A stretch of 64,000 nt of DNA from Polyangia bacterium (GCA_030430565.1 JAUIKS010000030.1:85912-149911); one strand, 5' to 3'. Positions 34,480 through 43,456 are shown, counted from the first letter of the stretch. The notes: generated from the letters alone by a model not told the origin. A program made the numbers and translations.

Positions 34480-37400
34480 CTACCGTGCATGCAGCAATGG
34501 GTCGCAGATGTGTGCGGCCTCGGGGTACTCGTTCTTGAACGGTTCGAGGCGTTGACATCCAATACGGGCAAGTTCGCGTGGGGGGATCGGCCAGGAGATG
34601 GAACCATCTGGCCGTCGCAGGCCGATCCGGTCTTTGAGATCGGTGAGTAGTTCGCCGGTTTCTGGACTCCAGACCTTGGCGGTGAAGTCGGCGCTCGCGG
34701 TCGCAATGGAAGACCCGTCTGGGGCGAAGACGATAGCGTTGACATCGCTACGGTGACCGCGCAGGGTTGCAATATTCACATATGAGACAGCGTCCCAGAC
34801 ACGCGCGCTTGTATCGACAGAAGCGGTAGCGATGCGCGTGCCATCGGGCGAGTAGGCCAGCGAGTAGACTTCGTTCTCATGCCCCCGGAGAATAGCGACG
34901 ATGTCTCCCGAGTCGGCGTTCCAGATCCGGGCGGTTTTATCAAAACTAGCGGATACAATATGCTCCCCATCAGGAGAGTAAACCAATCCGACGACATAGT
35001 TCTCGTGGCCGTGAAGCGTGGTGATATGGCTACCGGACGAAGCGTCCCAGATTCGCGCAGTTCTATCCCAAGATGCGGTGGCGATGTGAGCACCATCCGG
35101 GGAGTAGGCAATCGCTACGACGTAATTCTCATGACCGTGGAGCGTGGTGATAGCTTCGCCGGAAGCAGCGTTCCAGATACGTGCGGTTTTGTCTGCGCTA
35201 GTGGTGGCGAGACGAGAGCCGTCGGGAGAGTAGACCAGTGCTCCGAGTGGCTGTTTGTGACCGTGGAGGGTAGCGACGAGGATACCAGACGTGGCATCCC
35301 AGACGCATGCGATGTTATCGTAGCCAGCGGTAGCGATACGATCGCCGTCGGGTGAGTACGCTAACGCTCCGACTGAGTTTTCGTGACCGTGAAGAGTGTC
35401 GACGAGTTCACCAGACGCAGCGTCCCAGACGCGCGCCGTGTTGTCCCAGGAGGCGGTAGCAATGCGAGAGCCGTCCGGCGAGAACGCAACCGCGACAACA
35501 TAGTTCGTGTGACCGTCGAGTGTATCGATGAGGACACCGGACCCGGCATCCCATACTCGTGCTGCATTATCGTAACCAGCAGTGGCAATACGGGCACCGT
35601 CCGGTGAGTAGGCAACTGCGACAACTGAGTTCGTGTGGCCTTGGAGCGTGGCAATGTTATCGTCGGGCCTAACGTCCCAGATATGTACGGTTCGATCGAA
35701 GCCAGCAGTGGCAATACGCGCGCCATTGGGCGAGTAGGCAACCGCGACGACAGAGTTCTCGTGGCCGCGAAGCGTGGCAATGGCGTCGCCGGTCACGGAG
35801 TCCCAAACACGCGCGGTTCTATCGTAGCCGACGGTGGCAATGCAAGAGCCGTCGGGCGAGTAGGTTAACGCGACGACAGAGTTCTCGTGGCCGCGGAGTG
35901 TCGCTACCGGATCGCCGGATGTAGCGTCCCAGATGCGTACTGTCTTATCCCATGAGGCCGTGGCGATGCGCGTGCCATCCGGTGAGTAGGCCAGCGCTCC
36001 GACAAAGTTCTCGTGGCCATGGAGCGTGTAAAGAAGATCGCCGGATGTAGCGTCCCAAACACGCGAGGTGTTGTCACTGCTGGCTGTGGCGACGCGAGCA
36101 CCGTCGGGTGAATAGGCCAGTGCCCGAACAGAATCGTCATGGCCGCGGAGCGTAGCGACGAGAGCACCGGATGTAGCATTCCAGAGGCGCGCTGTGTTGT
36201 CTGCGCTGGCTGTGGCGATACGTGTGCTATCGGGCGAGTAGACGACTACACGAATAGGACTCTTATGGCCGCGGAGTGTCGCTATAAGGTCGCCGGACAT
36301 CGCGTCCCAGATACGTGCTGTTTTGTCGTCGCCAGCCGTGGCGATACGAGCACCATCCGGCGAGTAGGCGACCGCGACGACAGAGTTCTCGTGGCCGCGG
36401 AGTGTCGCTATGAGGTCGCCTGATCTAGCGTCCCAAACACGCGCGGAATGATCCCTAGAGGCGGTGACGATGCGCGCACCGTCGGGCGAGTAGACCAACG
36501 CGGTGACAGCGTTCTCGTGGCCGTCGAGCGTGGCAACTAGGGCTCCGGACGCAGCGTCCCAGATGCGCCCGGATTTATCCCAGGAGGCGGTCGCTATGCG
36601 AGAGCCGTCAGGCGAGAACGCAACCGCGCGTACCGTATCGCCGTGGCCTTTTAGTGTATACGCGGGTCTGAATATCGTAGCGTCATCGGCGAGCACATGT
36701 CCGAGGGCATCCGTCGCCTCGGGAGGTGGAGAGCGAGCCCAGGTAGGAGCGTAGGCCCCGACGGCTAGAACTCCCAATTTTAGCGCTTCTCCCTCGCTAT
36801 TCTCCGGAATTAGCATCTTCGCACGTAGTCCCTGCTGCGCGCTAAGAGCATTTCTTAGCTTAACCTCGCCAGCTATCAATGCCGAGTTTTGCTCTTCAAC
36901 GACGAGTTTTTCCGCGGCCAGAGCCTCTCGACTAGTCAGAGCGTTTGCTCGTGCTGTTTCGGCCGAGCGCCACTGGGTCGCCGCTATAACGCCCAACACC
37001 GCCATCGCCAGGAACCCGAGCGAGAGCCCGATAATGAGCACACGAAGGCGTGTGCGCTGCTCGCAGGTCTCGATCGCCTCGAGCATCACACGGACCGACT
37101 CAAAGCGTTTGTTGCGATCTACGTCAAGCGCTCGCTCGAGAATTCGCCGCAACCACGTAGGTACAGTGCTGTTTGTAGGTACAGGTTCTAGTGAACCTGA
37201 TGTCACCGTGATTGCGAGTTTGGCAAAAGTGTCTCCGGCGAAAGGTCTGCGCCCGTAGAGCGCCTCCCACAACGTGATAGCGAGCGCGAACTCGTCTGTT
37301 CTCTCATCGGCCGTCGAACCAGTGAACTGCTCGGGGGCCATGTACGCCGGCGTTCCCATGATTGCGCCCGCTGCTGTCAGTTCAACCGAAAGCGCACTTC

Positions 37401-38157
37401 GTCGCACATCCTGTCGGATACTCCGTTCCCGTTCAGTCTCGGCCTTCGCTAGGCCAAAGTCCATCACGCGTACGCGCCCATCGTCGCCCACCATGATGTT
37501 TTCGGGCTTGATGTCGCGGTGCAACAGGCCCTCGGCGTGAGCGGCCGAGAGCCCGCGAGCAGCTTGTTTGACGACCGATAGGACATGTCGCCAGCGAGGC
37601 TGCTCCTGCTTGATCCATTCACTCAGTGTCCGGCCGACGACGAACTCCATAGCCACCCATACCTGTCCCTGATGAGTGCCGACGTCGTGGACCGCGACGA
37701 CGTTCGGGTGAGATAACTTAGCAAGTGCCTGAGCCTCGCGATACAGGCGAGTGCGGGCTACGTCACTGTTCTTGCCGCGAAGCAGTTTGACTGCGACCTC
37801 GCGGTCGAGTTCAGGGTCGTATGCTGCGTAGACTACGCCCATACCACCCGCGCCGATAATTCGCAGAATCTTTAAGCGCCCGATGTGGGAGTCGCGAGCC
37901 TCGTGTTGAAGGCTGCCGTCGGTATGTACTATTTTCTTTTCTACACGCTTGTTAGCCGAAGCGACTGTGTCGTCAAACACGTTTGGGTCGTCACTCGGGG
38001 TGACGTTCGGATCGACCGCGATGGTGTCGTCAAAGGCTTCGCCCGGGCAGACGCCTCGAGGGGCCGCGACGGTGTCGTCGAACGCAGCGCCTGGGAACGC
38101 TCCGTGTTGTGCAACATCCCGCACCCTACCATCCTGCTGTTTTCCGTCTGTGTCCAC
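34480..38157 (-). CDS. Transmembrane Ser/Thr protein kinase with 16 WD40 repeats
   Basis: 1225 residues. The N-terminal ~90 residues are unstructured and carry three FDDT(V/I)A repeats, candidate autophosphorylation or FHA-docking sites. The PknB-type kinase domain (about 92-350) has GAGGMG, the VAVKLL Lys, HRDIKPEN (near 215), DFG (near 234) and GTPAYMAPEQ, so it should be active. A TM helix (about 372-392) and a coiled stretch follow. The C-terminal half holds 16 very similar 42-residue WD40 repeats (GHENSVVAVAYSPDG, RIATASxDxTARIWDA), which would build two propellers. GC is markedly low (53% over 36001-36060). Such kinase-WD40 proteins occur in myxobacteria and cyanobacteria as sensors. 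Here it sits as cargo beside int and could be regulatory or defensive (inference). GTG start. Confidence 0.92.
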   Translation of the reverse strand: MDTDGKQQDGRVRDVAQHGAFPGAAFDDTVAAPRGVCPGEAFDDTIAVDPNVTPSDDPNVFDDTVASANKRVEKKIVHTDGSLQHEARDSHIGRLKILRIIGAGGMGVVYAAYDPELDREVAVKLLRGKNSDVARTRLYREAQALAKLSHPNVVAVHDVGTHQGQVWVAMEFVVGRTLSEWIKQEQPRWRHVLSVVKQAARGLSAAHAEGLLHRDIKPENIMVGDDGRVRVMDFGLAKAETERERSIRQDVRRSALSVELTAAGAIMGTPAYMAPEQFTGSTADERTDEFALAITLWEALYGRRPFAGDTFAKLAITVTSGSLEPVPTNSTVPTWLRRILERALDVDRNKRFESVRVMLEAIETCEQRTRLRVLIIGLSLGFLAMAVLGVIAATQWRSAETARANALTSREALAAEKLVVEEQNSALIAGEVKLRNALSAQQGLRAKMLIPENSEGEALKLGVLAVGAYAPTWARSPPPEATDALGHVLADDATIFRPAYTLKGHGDTVRAVAFSPDGSRIATASWDKSGRIWDAASGALVATLDGHENAVTALVYSPDGARIVTASRDHSARVWDARSGDLIATLRGHENSVVAVAYSPDGARIATAGDDKTARIWDAMSGDLIATLRGHKSPIRVVVYSPDSTRIATASADNTARLWNATSGALVATLRGHDDSVRALAYSPDGARVATASSDNTSRVWDATSGDLLYTLHGHENFVGALAYSPDGTRIATASWDKTVRIWDATSGDPVATLRGHENSVVALTYSPDGSCIATVGYDRTARVWDSVTGDAIATLRGHENSVVAVAYSPNGARIATAGFDRTVHIWDVRPDDNIATLQGHTNSVVAVAYSPDGARIATAGYDNAARVWDAGSGVLIDTLDGHTNYVVAVAFSPDGSRIATASWDNTARVWDAASGELVDTLHGHENSVGALAYSPDGDRIATAGYDNIACVWDATSGILVATLHGHKQPLGALVYSPDGSRLATTSADKTARIWNAASGEAITTLHGHENYVVAIAYSPDGAHIATASWDRTARIWDASSGSHITTLHGHENYVVGLVYSPDGEHIVSASFDKTARIWNADSGDIVAILRGHENEVYSLAYSPDGTRIATASVDTSARVWDAVSYVNIATLRGHRSDVNAIVFAPDGSSIATASADFTAKVWSPETGELLTDLKDRIGLRRPDGSISWPIPPRELARIGCQRLEPFKNEYPEAAHICDPLLHAR

Positions 38158-38443
38158 TTGAGGATGCCTAAAATATCATCAATTTGACTGCCTACGTACA
38201 ATGAGTACGCGACAGAACGCATAAGTGTTCTGCCAGTTGCGCGGAGGGCAACTACGTGCAGATCCGCGCGCAGTATCGACGGCATGGTCGATGCGGACGG
38301 GCGGACGTGGCGAGAAGCGAGTTCTCGGGCGAGCGCGTCTCGACGATTCGCGCTCAATAATGCGCGCGTCAGCGCGACCGAGCCGGCGCGTGGTGTCGCA
38401 CACGCCACTATGTTCGCTCTACACTGAAAGCAGGCAATGCAGA
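38158..38443. other. 286-bp intergenic region with kinase promoter
   Basis: AT-richer than its surroundings. TATTTT about 10 nt before the kinase GTG is a possible -10 box on the minus strand. The palindrome at 38213-38232 lies upstream of it. The 22-gene train ends at 38444, but no clear intrinsic terminator is visible. Confidence 0.4.
38213..38232. promoter_or_regulatory. CAGAAC-N8-GTTCTG palindrome
   Basis: Perfect 6-bp inverted repeat around GCATAAGT, 56 bp upstream of the kinase start. It is a possible operator; it differs from the TGTC-N6-GACA motif. Confidence 0.45.
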
Positions 38444-38821
38444 TTACTCGACGAGGAGCAAGGCGAGTGTACCTGCGATCACTACACCGGCTGAGAACAC
38501 AATCACACGGCGATTCCCGCGAGCAAAGGCGGTTGCATACGATTCAACCGCATCAATGAACACTTCACCGATTTGTCCCGTTGCGGAGGTTGCTTCAGAC
38601 GACTTGTGCTGGCTGGTGGAGCGCCGTCGGCTGTATTGGGGTGAGCCAAGCAACACCTCACGTGCCTCGTTACACTTCCGCATGAGCAAGCCCGCCGCTG
38701 CCTTATTTCGGTGCCGGTCCGGGTGCAGGATCGCCGCGTACTCGCGATAACGAGCCCGGATCGCCTGGTCGTCTGGGTAGTCCTCCAGACACAGGTGCGC
38801 GAGCGCGTCAGAGACCGTCAC
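38444..38821 (-). CDS. Tail-anchored J-domain protein
   Basis: 125 residues. Residues 5-65 form a DnaJ-type J domain with the essential HPD at 33-35 (YREYAAILHPDRH) and the expected helix III (LLMRKCNEAREVLL). A Ser/Thr linker and helix lead to a C-terminal TM segment (about 105-123) with almost nothing after it, so the J domain faces the cytoplasm from a membrane. J proteins stimulate DnaK ATPase; no DnaK is encoded nearby, so the host chaperone would be recruited to a membrane site, perhaps during assembly of the element's envelope complex (inference). It is the last gene of the train and overlaps the gene before it by 14 nt. Confidence 0.85.
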   Translation of the reverse strand: MTVSDALAHLCLEDYPDDQAIRARYREYAAILHPDRHRNKAAAGLLMRKCNEAREVLLGSPQYSRRRSTSQHKSSEATSATGQIGEVFIDAVESYATAFARGNRRVIVFSAGVVIAGTLALLLVE

Positions 38822-39014
38822 CGCGTGCTTCCCGTAGCCTCGGGCCGTCAGGACGCCGAATCAGCGACACGCCGACCGCAGTCACCACGACACCTGCCGC
38901 GACACCGCCGAGCAGCTTCCAGTTTCGATACCACGGAACGCCACCACAAGAGCCGCCCGACGCGGCGCAGCTCTCACAGCAGTGTTCCTTCCCCTGTTTA
39001 TCTACGAACGCCAT
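38808..39014 (-). CDS. Small single-TM protein with Cys-rich head
   Basis: 68 residues from the ATG at 39014, chosen because GGAGGG sits 5 nt upstream (an in-frame GTG two codons earlier is possible). The first 25 residues carry five Cys (HCCESCAASGGSC), possibly a metal or disulfide knot. One TM helix (about 32-50) and a basic tail follow. No family recognised. It overlaps both neighbours, so translation is coupled. Confidence 0.6.
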   Translation of the reverse strand: MAFVDKQGKEHCCESCAASGGSCGGVPWYRNWKLLGGVAAGVVVTAVGVSLIRRPDGPRLREARGDGL

Positions 39015-39375
39015 CGTCACCCTCCTGCGTCAGACGGCAAGCAAGCCCCGCCACGATCGCCCCGATTCCTAGCCCGCCGACGAGTGCACCGACCGCGAGT
39101 CGCTGGTTCCAATTCGCGCGGCGCGACTGCCCATCCATCTCATCGAACACGAGATCGACCTCACCGCGTGTTGCCTGCGACTGCGCATCAACATCGACTG
39201 CCGCGGCGTTCTTGCCCTCGATGTTCTTGAGCCGCCACAGGATCGTGCGCCGCGTGCTCTTCTCGTGCGCGCCTTGCCGCGGGCGTGCTGGGGCCGAGTA
39301 CACATCCTCGTCAAGCACGAGAACGTGGAGCTTGTCGCCCTTGAATTCGGTCGGTGGATCCGTCCAGTTGATCAT
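38998..39375 (-). CDS. Small C-terminal-TM protein of unknown function
   Basis: 125 residues. The N-terminal half has a short beta-like segment (DKLHVLVLDEDVYSA) and a basic region (STRRTILWRLKNIEGKNAAAVDVD). The C-terminal part resembles a helix with the segment GEVDLVFDEMDGQSRRANWNQR and then a glycine-zipper TM helix (about 94-112: AVGALVGGLGIGAIVAG). It follows the 510-residue beta-rich protein by 14 nt, with GGAGGCG as ribosome site. No recognised family. Confidence 0.6.
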   Translation of the reverse strand: MINWTDPPTEFKGDKLHVLVLDEDVYSAPARPRQGAHEKSTRRTILWRLKNIEGKNAAAVDVDAQSQATRGEVDLVFDEMDGQSRRANWNQRLAVGALVGGLGIGAIVAGLACRLTQEGDDGVRR

Positions 39376-39389
39376 GTTCGCCTCCGCGC

Positions 39390-40922
39390 TCACGCCCCGT
39401 TGACCTCGACCGTGCGGACGAGAACCTTCGAGTAGCGCTGGTAGTTGCTGTCGCCGATCACCAGCGACAGGCCCGGCATCACGAGGCCCGCCGGGAGCCC
39501 GTTGTCGGCCGGGAACGCTCGGACGATCCGGGTGCTCGGATACTGCGCGAGGATGTCGCCGAACGCGTAGACCTTGTTGAGCCAGCCCGCGCCCTCGTCT
39601 TCGACCGGAGTCACACCTGCGAGCTCGTTGACGACCTGGATGCGGTTCCCGACCCACGTCAGCGTGTACTCGTGCTCGTTCGCCGTCCCAACGGTCGCCT
39701 GCGTCAGCAGGTTCAGGTTCGCGTTCGAGTTGATCGACATCACGCCGATCTGGATCTGCGAACCGTCACCCGCGAAGTCGATCACGAGGTTGACGTACGG
39801 GGTGTTCAGCGCTGAGTCGTTCCCCGCGGTCAGGCTCGCGTAGCGAATCACGAGCGACTGAAGGTCCCCGAGTGGCAGCTCGTCGGCGTAGCTCGTCGAC
39901 AAGATTCCTTTGTTCCCCGCGCCCGTACCGTGAAAGCCCTTGTTCCCCGCGGCGTTCGGGTTCCCTGTGATCGCGTGGGTCCAAAGAAGCCAGCCGTCCT
40001 CGCGCGGGGTCGCCCCGGCCGCGTTGACGCTTCGATCGATCCACGCGCTTCGCGGCACCGTTCCAGCGGCGACCGTCGAGCCCGCGCTCGCGGCCGCTGT
40101 CGACACCACCACGGCTGCTTCACGTCCCGGAAGCAGCTCGATGTCCGCCACACACGACGTGCATCCGGCCCGAAGCGCCGGGGTCTCGAGCGCGAGCAGA
40201 TCATCGTGGCTCAACTGAAACGGTGGTGACCACTGGCCGACGGCGACCTGGGCGACGAAATGTGTCTCGCCGTTCACCGCGTCGGTGCGGCCAACCGAAG
40301 CGAATTCACCGTCGAAACCGGACAATCGGACTCGCGTCGTCAAGCCGGCAAATCGTGACTCCCGCGGGTCGAGCACCTCGAGCGGGATGGAGCCGTTCGT
40401 GGACACGTCGGCGGTGAACATCCGCGCGGTCTCGTTCCACGTCAGCGCCGGGGTCAGCACCCCGCCGGGCGCGAAGCCGCTGCCGTCGCTGCGCGATAGA
40501 CGAATCCGTGAGGGAAACGCGATGACGGGCTCGACACGAGCCGCGTGCTCGGCCTCCGACAGCTCGTTGACGACGAGCGTCACCGTAGTGGGACCATGGG
40601 TCACGAACGCGAGCTGCTCACCCGGCCCGAATGTCACGGTTTGATGTCGACCGCGCAGATCAATCTCCGTTCGGACCGTGCTCCCGACGTAGACGCGAGC
40701 GACGTCCGTTGGGCAGTGCGTGCTCGCGCTGATCGCCACGCTCTTGACCGAGCCCGCGCTCACCAGGCTGAACAGATCGGGGTTCAGCCGACTGCCCGAA
40801 GGAACCGTGGCCGTGTACAGCCGCCCGTTCGTCACAGTCAGGTTGTTGCGCTCGAGCGCGATGTCGCCGGTCCCGTTGAGCGGGGTCGTGAACGTCAACT
40901 GTATCGTGATTGGTTCTGCCAT
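39390..40922 (-). CDS. Large beta-rich protein, candidate structural component
   Basis: 510 residues, predicted from composition to be nearly all beta strands. It is rich in Thr, Val, Ser, Asn and Gly, has no TM segment and no signal peptide. The N-terminal ~130 residues (MAEPITIQLTFTTPL..., VTFGPGEQLAFVTHGPTTVTLVV) look like one sandwich domain, ~150-300 another, and the C-terminal half (NPNAAGNKGFHGTGAGNKG..., YVNLVIDFAGDGSQIQIGV) a third. Only two Cys (CTSC) are close together. Position in a train of small membrane proteins suggests a virion or appendage subunit (coat, spike or fibre), but no homologous family is recognised. A 79-bp gap precedes it. Confidence 0.55.
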   Translation of the reverse strand: MAEPITIQLTFTTPLNGTGDIALERNNLTVTNGRLYTATVPSGSRLNPDLFSLVSAGSVKSVAISASTHCPTDVARVYVGSTVRTEIDLRGRHQTVTFGPGEQLAFVTHGPTTVTLVVNELSEAEHAARVEPVIAFPSRIRLSRSDGSGFAPGGVLTPALTWNETARMFTADVSTNGSIPLEVLDPRESRFAGLTTRVRLSGFDGEFASVGRTDAVNGETHFVAQVAVGQWSPPFQLSHDDLLALETPALRAGCTSCVADIELLPGREAAVVVSTAAASAGSTVAAGTVPRSAWIDRSVNAAGATPREDGWLLWTHAITGNPNAAGNKGFHGTGAGNKGILSTSYADELPLGDLQSLVIRYASLTAGNDSALNTPYVNLVIDFAGDGSQIQIGVMSINSNANLNLLTQATVGTANEHEYTLTWVGNRIQVVNELAGVTPVEDEGAGWLNKVYAFGDILAQYPSTRIVRAFPADNGLPAGLVMPGLSLVIGDSNYQRYSKVLVRTVEVNGA

Positions 40923-41001
40923 CTTCGTCTCACCATCTCCGCGGCGGCACCCTTCCTCGTGGGGACGATCCGCCGCGAACCGTCGCCCCGCCTGTCACGC
41001 G

Positions 41002-41718
41002 TCAGCGCGCGTCGAGCCACTTACGTGTCTCGTAGAACACCCGGTAGCTCGCGCCGGTATCCACGTGGATGTAGGACGCCTGCGGAAACCCGGCGATCCC
41101 GAGCCCCATCGCCTCGCCCGCTCCGACCCGGCGAAAGCGCGTCAACACGATCTTCGCCAGCGTCGTAGTCAAGCTCGACTGCTGCGCCGCGAAGTCGAGC
41201 GCGCTGGCCTGAAGGTGTTGGCTCTTGTCTTGTCCGCCAACGACACGGTTGTAGGTCCGGTCGCGATAGGCCGAGTTGATCACGATCGGGCGGCCGAATT
41301 CCTCACGGATCCCCTCCCACAGCACGACGGTCTTCGCCATCCGACGCCAGAGCTTTCGCGGAGGGATCGCGTACTCGTTGGCCTGGCGCAGGTACGTGAG
41401 TTCTTGAACCGTGACGTGGCGGAGCTTCGCGCCGCACCCCCGGAGCGCGTCAGCGAGCTCGACGTGCAGCGACTCCATCTCCGCTCGGCTTCCGCGGTCG
41501 AGCGCGTCTTCGTCGACCCACGGGGCCGGAAGCGAGACATTGCACTGCTCATCGGTTGTCACCGACGCCGGCGGCTTGGTCGGTTTCGTGTCCAGGGGTT
41601 TCATCAAGCGACCATCGTCGAGCGGGCGTGAGCGCAGCCAACTCGTGGTCGCGTACGCGACGGCCGTGCCAACCGCGAGCCCACCGGCCGCCCATAGCAA
41701 TGTCGATCGCGTTGTCAT
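41002..41718 (-). CDS. TM-anchored M15-family peptidase (D,D-/L,D-carboxypeptidase or endopeptidase)
   Basis: 238 residues. A TM helix (about 7-27) anchors an outward catalytic domain (about 85-238) with the M15_3 pattern: INSAYRDRTYN (Arg152), SQHLQASALDF (zinc His168 and Asp175) and ASYIHVD (His218, Asp220). These enzymes cut peptidoglycan stem peptides. Phage versions are usually soluble endolysins; a membrane anchor suggests a local envelope-remodelling job or a particle-borne wall-opening enzyme. It lies 24 nt after the SDH-type protease gene in the same train. Confidence 0.85.
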   Translation of the reverse strand: MTTRSTLLWAAGGLAVGTAVAYATTSWLRSRPLDDGRLMKPLDTKPTKPPASVTTDEQCNVSLPAPWVDEDALDRGSRAEMESLHVELADALRGCGAKLRHVTVQELTYLRQANEYAIPPRKLWRRMAKTVVLWEGIREEFGRPIVINSAYRDRTYNRVVGGQDKSQHLQASALDFAAQQSSLTTTLAKIVLTRFRRVGAGEAMGLGIAGFPQASYIHVDTGASYRVFYETRKWLDAR

Positions 41719-41742
41719 GTCTCCCCCTGGTTGCGATTGGGT

Positions 41743-42549
41743 TCATCCGATCCGTGTGTGCCGGTGACCGCCGATGAAGAACACGGGACCCACGTTACGA
41801 TTGCGCTCGATCTCGTAGTCGACCACGCTGCGAATCTCGGCGGGCACCCCCTCGCTGACGGGTAGCCCGAGCTGCTTCGCCTCGCCGTACTTGATCGGGT
41901 GCCCGTGGGTCGTGTCACCGCCGACGAGCCGCTGGATCGCGGCGGGCGAGCGGACCAGGCTGGCGACGAGCGCCCGCGTCTCCGCGAGCGCCTTGCGGGC
42001 CTCGTCGGCGAACACAATCCACTCCTCCTTCATCTTGTCGAGCGGCTTCTTCTCCGCCATCCCGGCGAGCGTCACAGCCGGGAGCCCGTAGAGCTGCGGG
42101 TCGACAGGGCCCAGGATCGCCGACGAGTCCATCACGATCTCGTTCGCCGCCAACGCGATCAGAGTCCCACCTGACATCGCGCGGTACGGCACGTAGGCCG
42201 TCACGCGATCGGGCCATTTCGCCAACGCATGCGCTACGTGATCGACCGCGATCGTGACGCCGCCGAGCGCATGAATGGCGATCCCGAGCGGGCCACGCGG
42301 CATCCGCCTGAGCGTGGAGAGAATCTCCTGTGATGTTGTCGTCGAGATGCTCCCCTGCGGCGGCGCGATCACGATCAGATTCGGGATGTTGCGGCTGGCC
42401 CGATACGCCAGCGCCTCGGGTTCGCGTCGACCCATCAGCGTCGGTCGCTCGCGCCGGCGCGTGGCGATGACGCCGAGAGCCGCGCCAAGACCCACCAGAC
42501 CCGTCGCCAATCCTGCGTAACCGAGCGCTACCTTCGTCTCGTGCTTCAT
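41743..42549 (-). CDS. TM-anchored SDH/ClpP-fold serine protease
   Basis: 268 residues. An N-terminal TM helix (about 8-29) is followed by a crotonase/ClpP-fold domain. AMSGGTLIALAANEIVMD contains the nucleophile candidate Ser126, and IHALGGV (92-98) forms the oxyanion strand. SSAILGPVDPQLYG is diagnostic of the serine-dehydrogenase-proteinase (SDH, Ser-Asp-His) family related to SppA and ClpP. These proteins often process membrane or signal-peptide fragments. In this context it could mature structural membrane proteins, much as head proteases do in phages (inference). Its start overlaps the preceding stop by ATGA. Confidence 0.85.
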   Translation of the reverse strand: MKHETKVALGYAGLATGLVGLGAALGVIATRRRERPTLMGRREPEALAYRASRNIPNLIVIAPPQGSISTTTSQEILSTLRRMPRGPLGIAIHALGGVTIAVDHVAHALAKWPDRVTAYVPYRAMSGGTLIALAANEIVMDSSAILGPVDPQLYGLPAVTLAGMAEKKPLDKMKEEWIVFADEARKALAETRALVASLVRSPAAIQRLVGGDTTHGHPIKYGEAKQLGLPVSEGVPAEIRSVVDYEIERNRNVGPVFFIGGHRHTRIG

Positions 42550-42722
42550 CGCTGTTCCTCCCGTCTGCGCTCGCGTGCCAATCGCTCGATGTCACGGCCG
42601 AAGCGGACACCGATGCCCAGGCCAACGAGTGCTCCGAACACCAGCGCGCTACCGCTCCAAAGGATGGCTTTCTGGATCCCGGCGAGCTGCATTTCAAGCC
42701 GATCCTGTTCCTGCACGCTCAC
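42546..42722 (-). CDS. 58-residue single-TM protein
   Basis: Small gene with GTG start at 42722 overlapping the upstream stop (GTGA) and a stop overlapping the downstream ATG (ATGA). The product starts SVQEQDRLEMQLAGIQKAIL, has one TM helix with glycine spacing (about 22-40: WSGSALVFGALVGLGIGVRFG) and a charged tail (RDIERLARERRREEQR). Topology and size resemble other tiny membrane proteins of this train. The double overlap and good coding sense support reality; no function assigned. Confidence 0.75.
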   Translation of the reverse strand: MSVQEQDRLEMQLAGIQKAILWSGSALVFGALVGLGIGVRFGRDIERLARERRREEQR

Positions 42723-43456
42723 CCGTTGTGCTCCCGCTCGCCACGCGAGCCGACGAGCGAGATGTGGCGGCCGCCGCTCTCGAGTCGGCTCACGCGTTCC
42801 TCGAGTCGCTCAACGGCCTTCGCCAACTCCGGATCATTCGCAAGCGCGAGCCGCTTCTCGAGCGTGTCGATCAGCTCGCGCTGAATGCCGATCACGCGCT
42901 GAGCGTCGGCGACTTCTCGCTCGAGATCACGTTCGCGTGAACTGACCGACGCATTCGTACGCGACTTCCCGTCAGCGGCTCGCTCGCTTCGAGTCGCGGG
43001 GCGCGAACGCACCCGCGGCTCGGCCTCGACTTGGACCTCCTCCGATCGACTCGGCGTGTCGGTCTTCGTCGACTTCGCTTGGCCGCGTCCTTGTCGCCTG
43101 CGTCGTCGTCTCCTTGACGTATGATCCGCCCTCGTCGCGCCGGTCGTGAACACCGTCTCATCGGTAACCTCGCTCGCGCTCGTGAACGTCGCGGACATCT
43201 TCGGCGCCGTAAACGGCCCGTTGCTGTCGTGTGTCGGTTCCTTGTGACCGGCGGTCGGTCGCTCCTGACCCTCGCCTTGTGCAGCACGTTCGCGTACTCC
43301 TCGAAAAAAGTCGGCCCAATCCATTTCCTTTGGAGGCGCCTCTTCCTCGTCTGGCTCTGGTTCCGTGCTCGGCATCGGTACCGTGGACTTGAACCCCAGG
43401 TCTTTGAGGAGGCCCCCAATCACGACGAGTCCGCCAATGATGTCGTCTTTATCCAT
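42719..43456 (-). CDS. Membrane-associated coiled-coil protein with Arg cluster
   Basis: 245 residues. The N-terminus is a short hydrophobic, possibly membrane-associated helix (IIGGLVVIGGLLKDLGF, 6-22). An acidic Pro/Glu stretch, a polar middle and a strongly basic cluster (about 115-130, RRRRRRRQGRGQAK) follow, then a C-terminal coiled coil (about 175-230, RDLEREVADAQRVIGIQREL). The basic patch could contact DNA or membrane phosphates. No known family. It overlaps the gene before it by 8 nt and the next by GTGA. Confidence 0.6.
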   Translation of the reverse strand: MDKDDIIGGLVVIGGLLKDLGFKSTVPMPSTEPEPDEEEAPPKEMDWADFFRGVRERAAQGEGQERPTAGHKEPTHDSNGPFTAPKMSATFTSASEVTDETVFTTGATRADHTSRRRRRRRQGRGQAKSTKTDTPSRSEEVQVEAEPRVRSRPATRSERAADGKSRTNASVSSRERDLEREVADAQRVIGIQRELIDTLEKRLALANDPELAKAVERLEERVSRLESGGRHISLVGSRGEREHNG

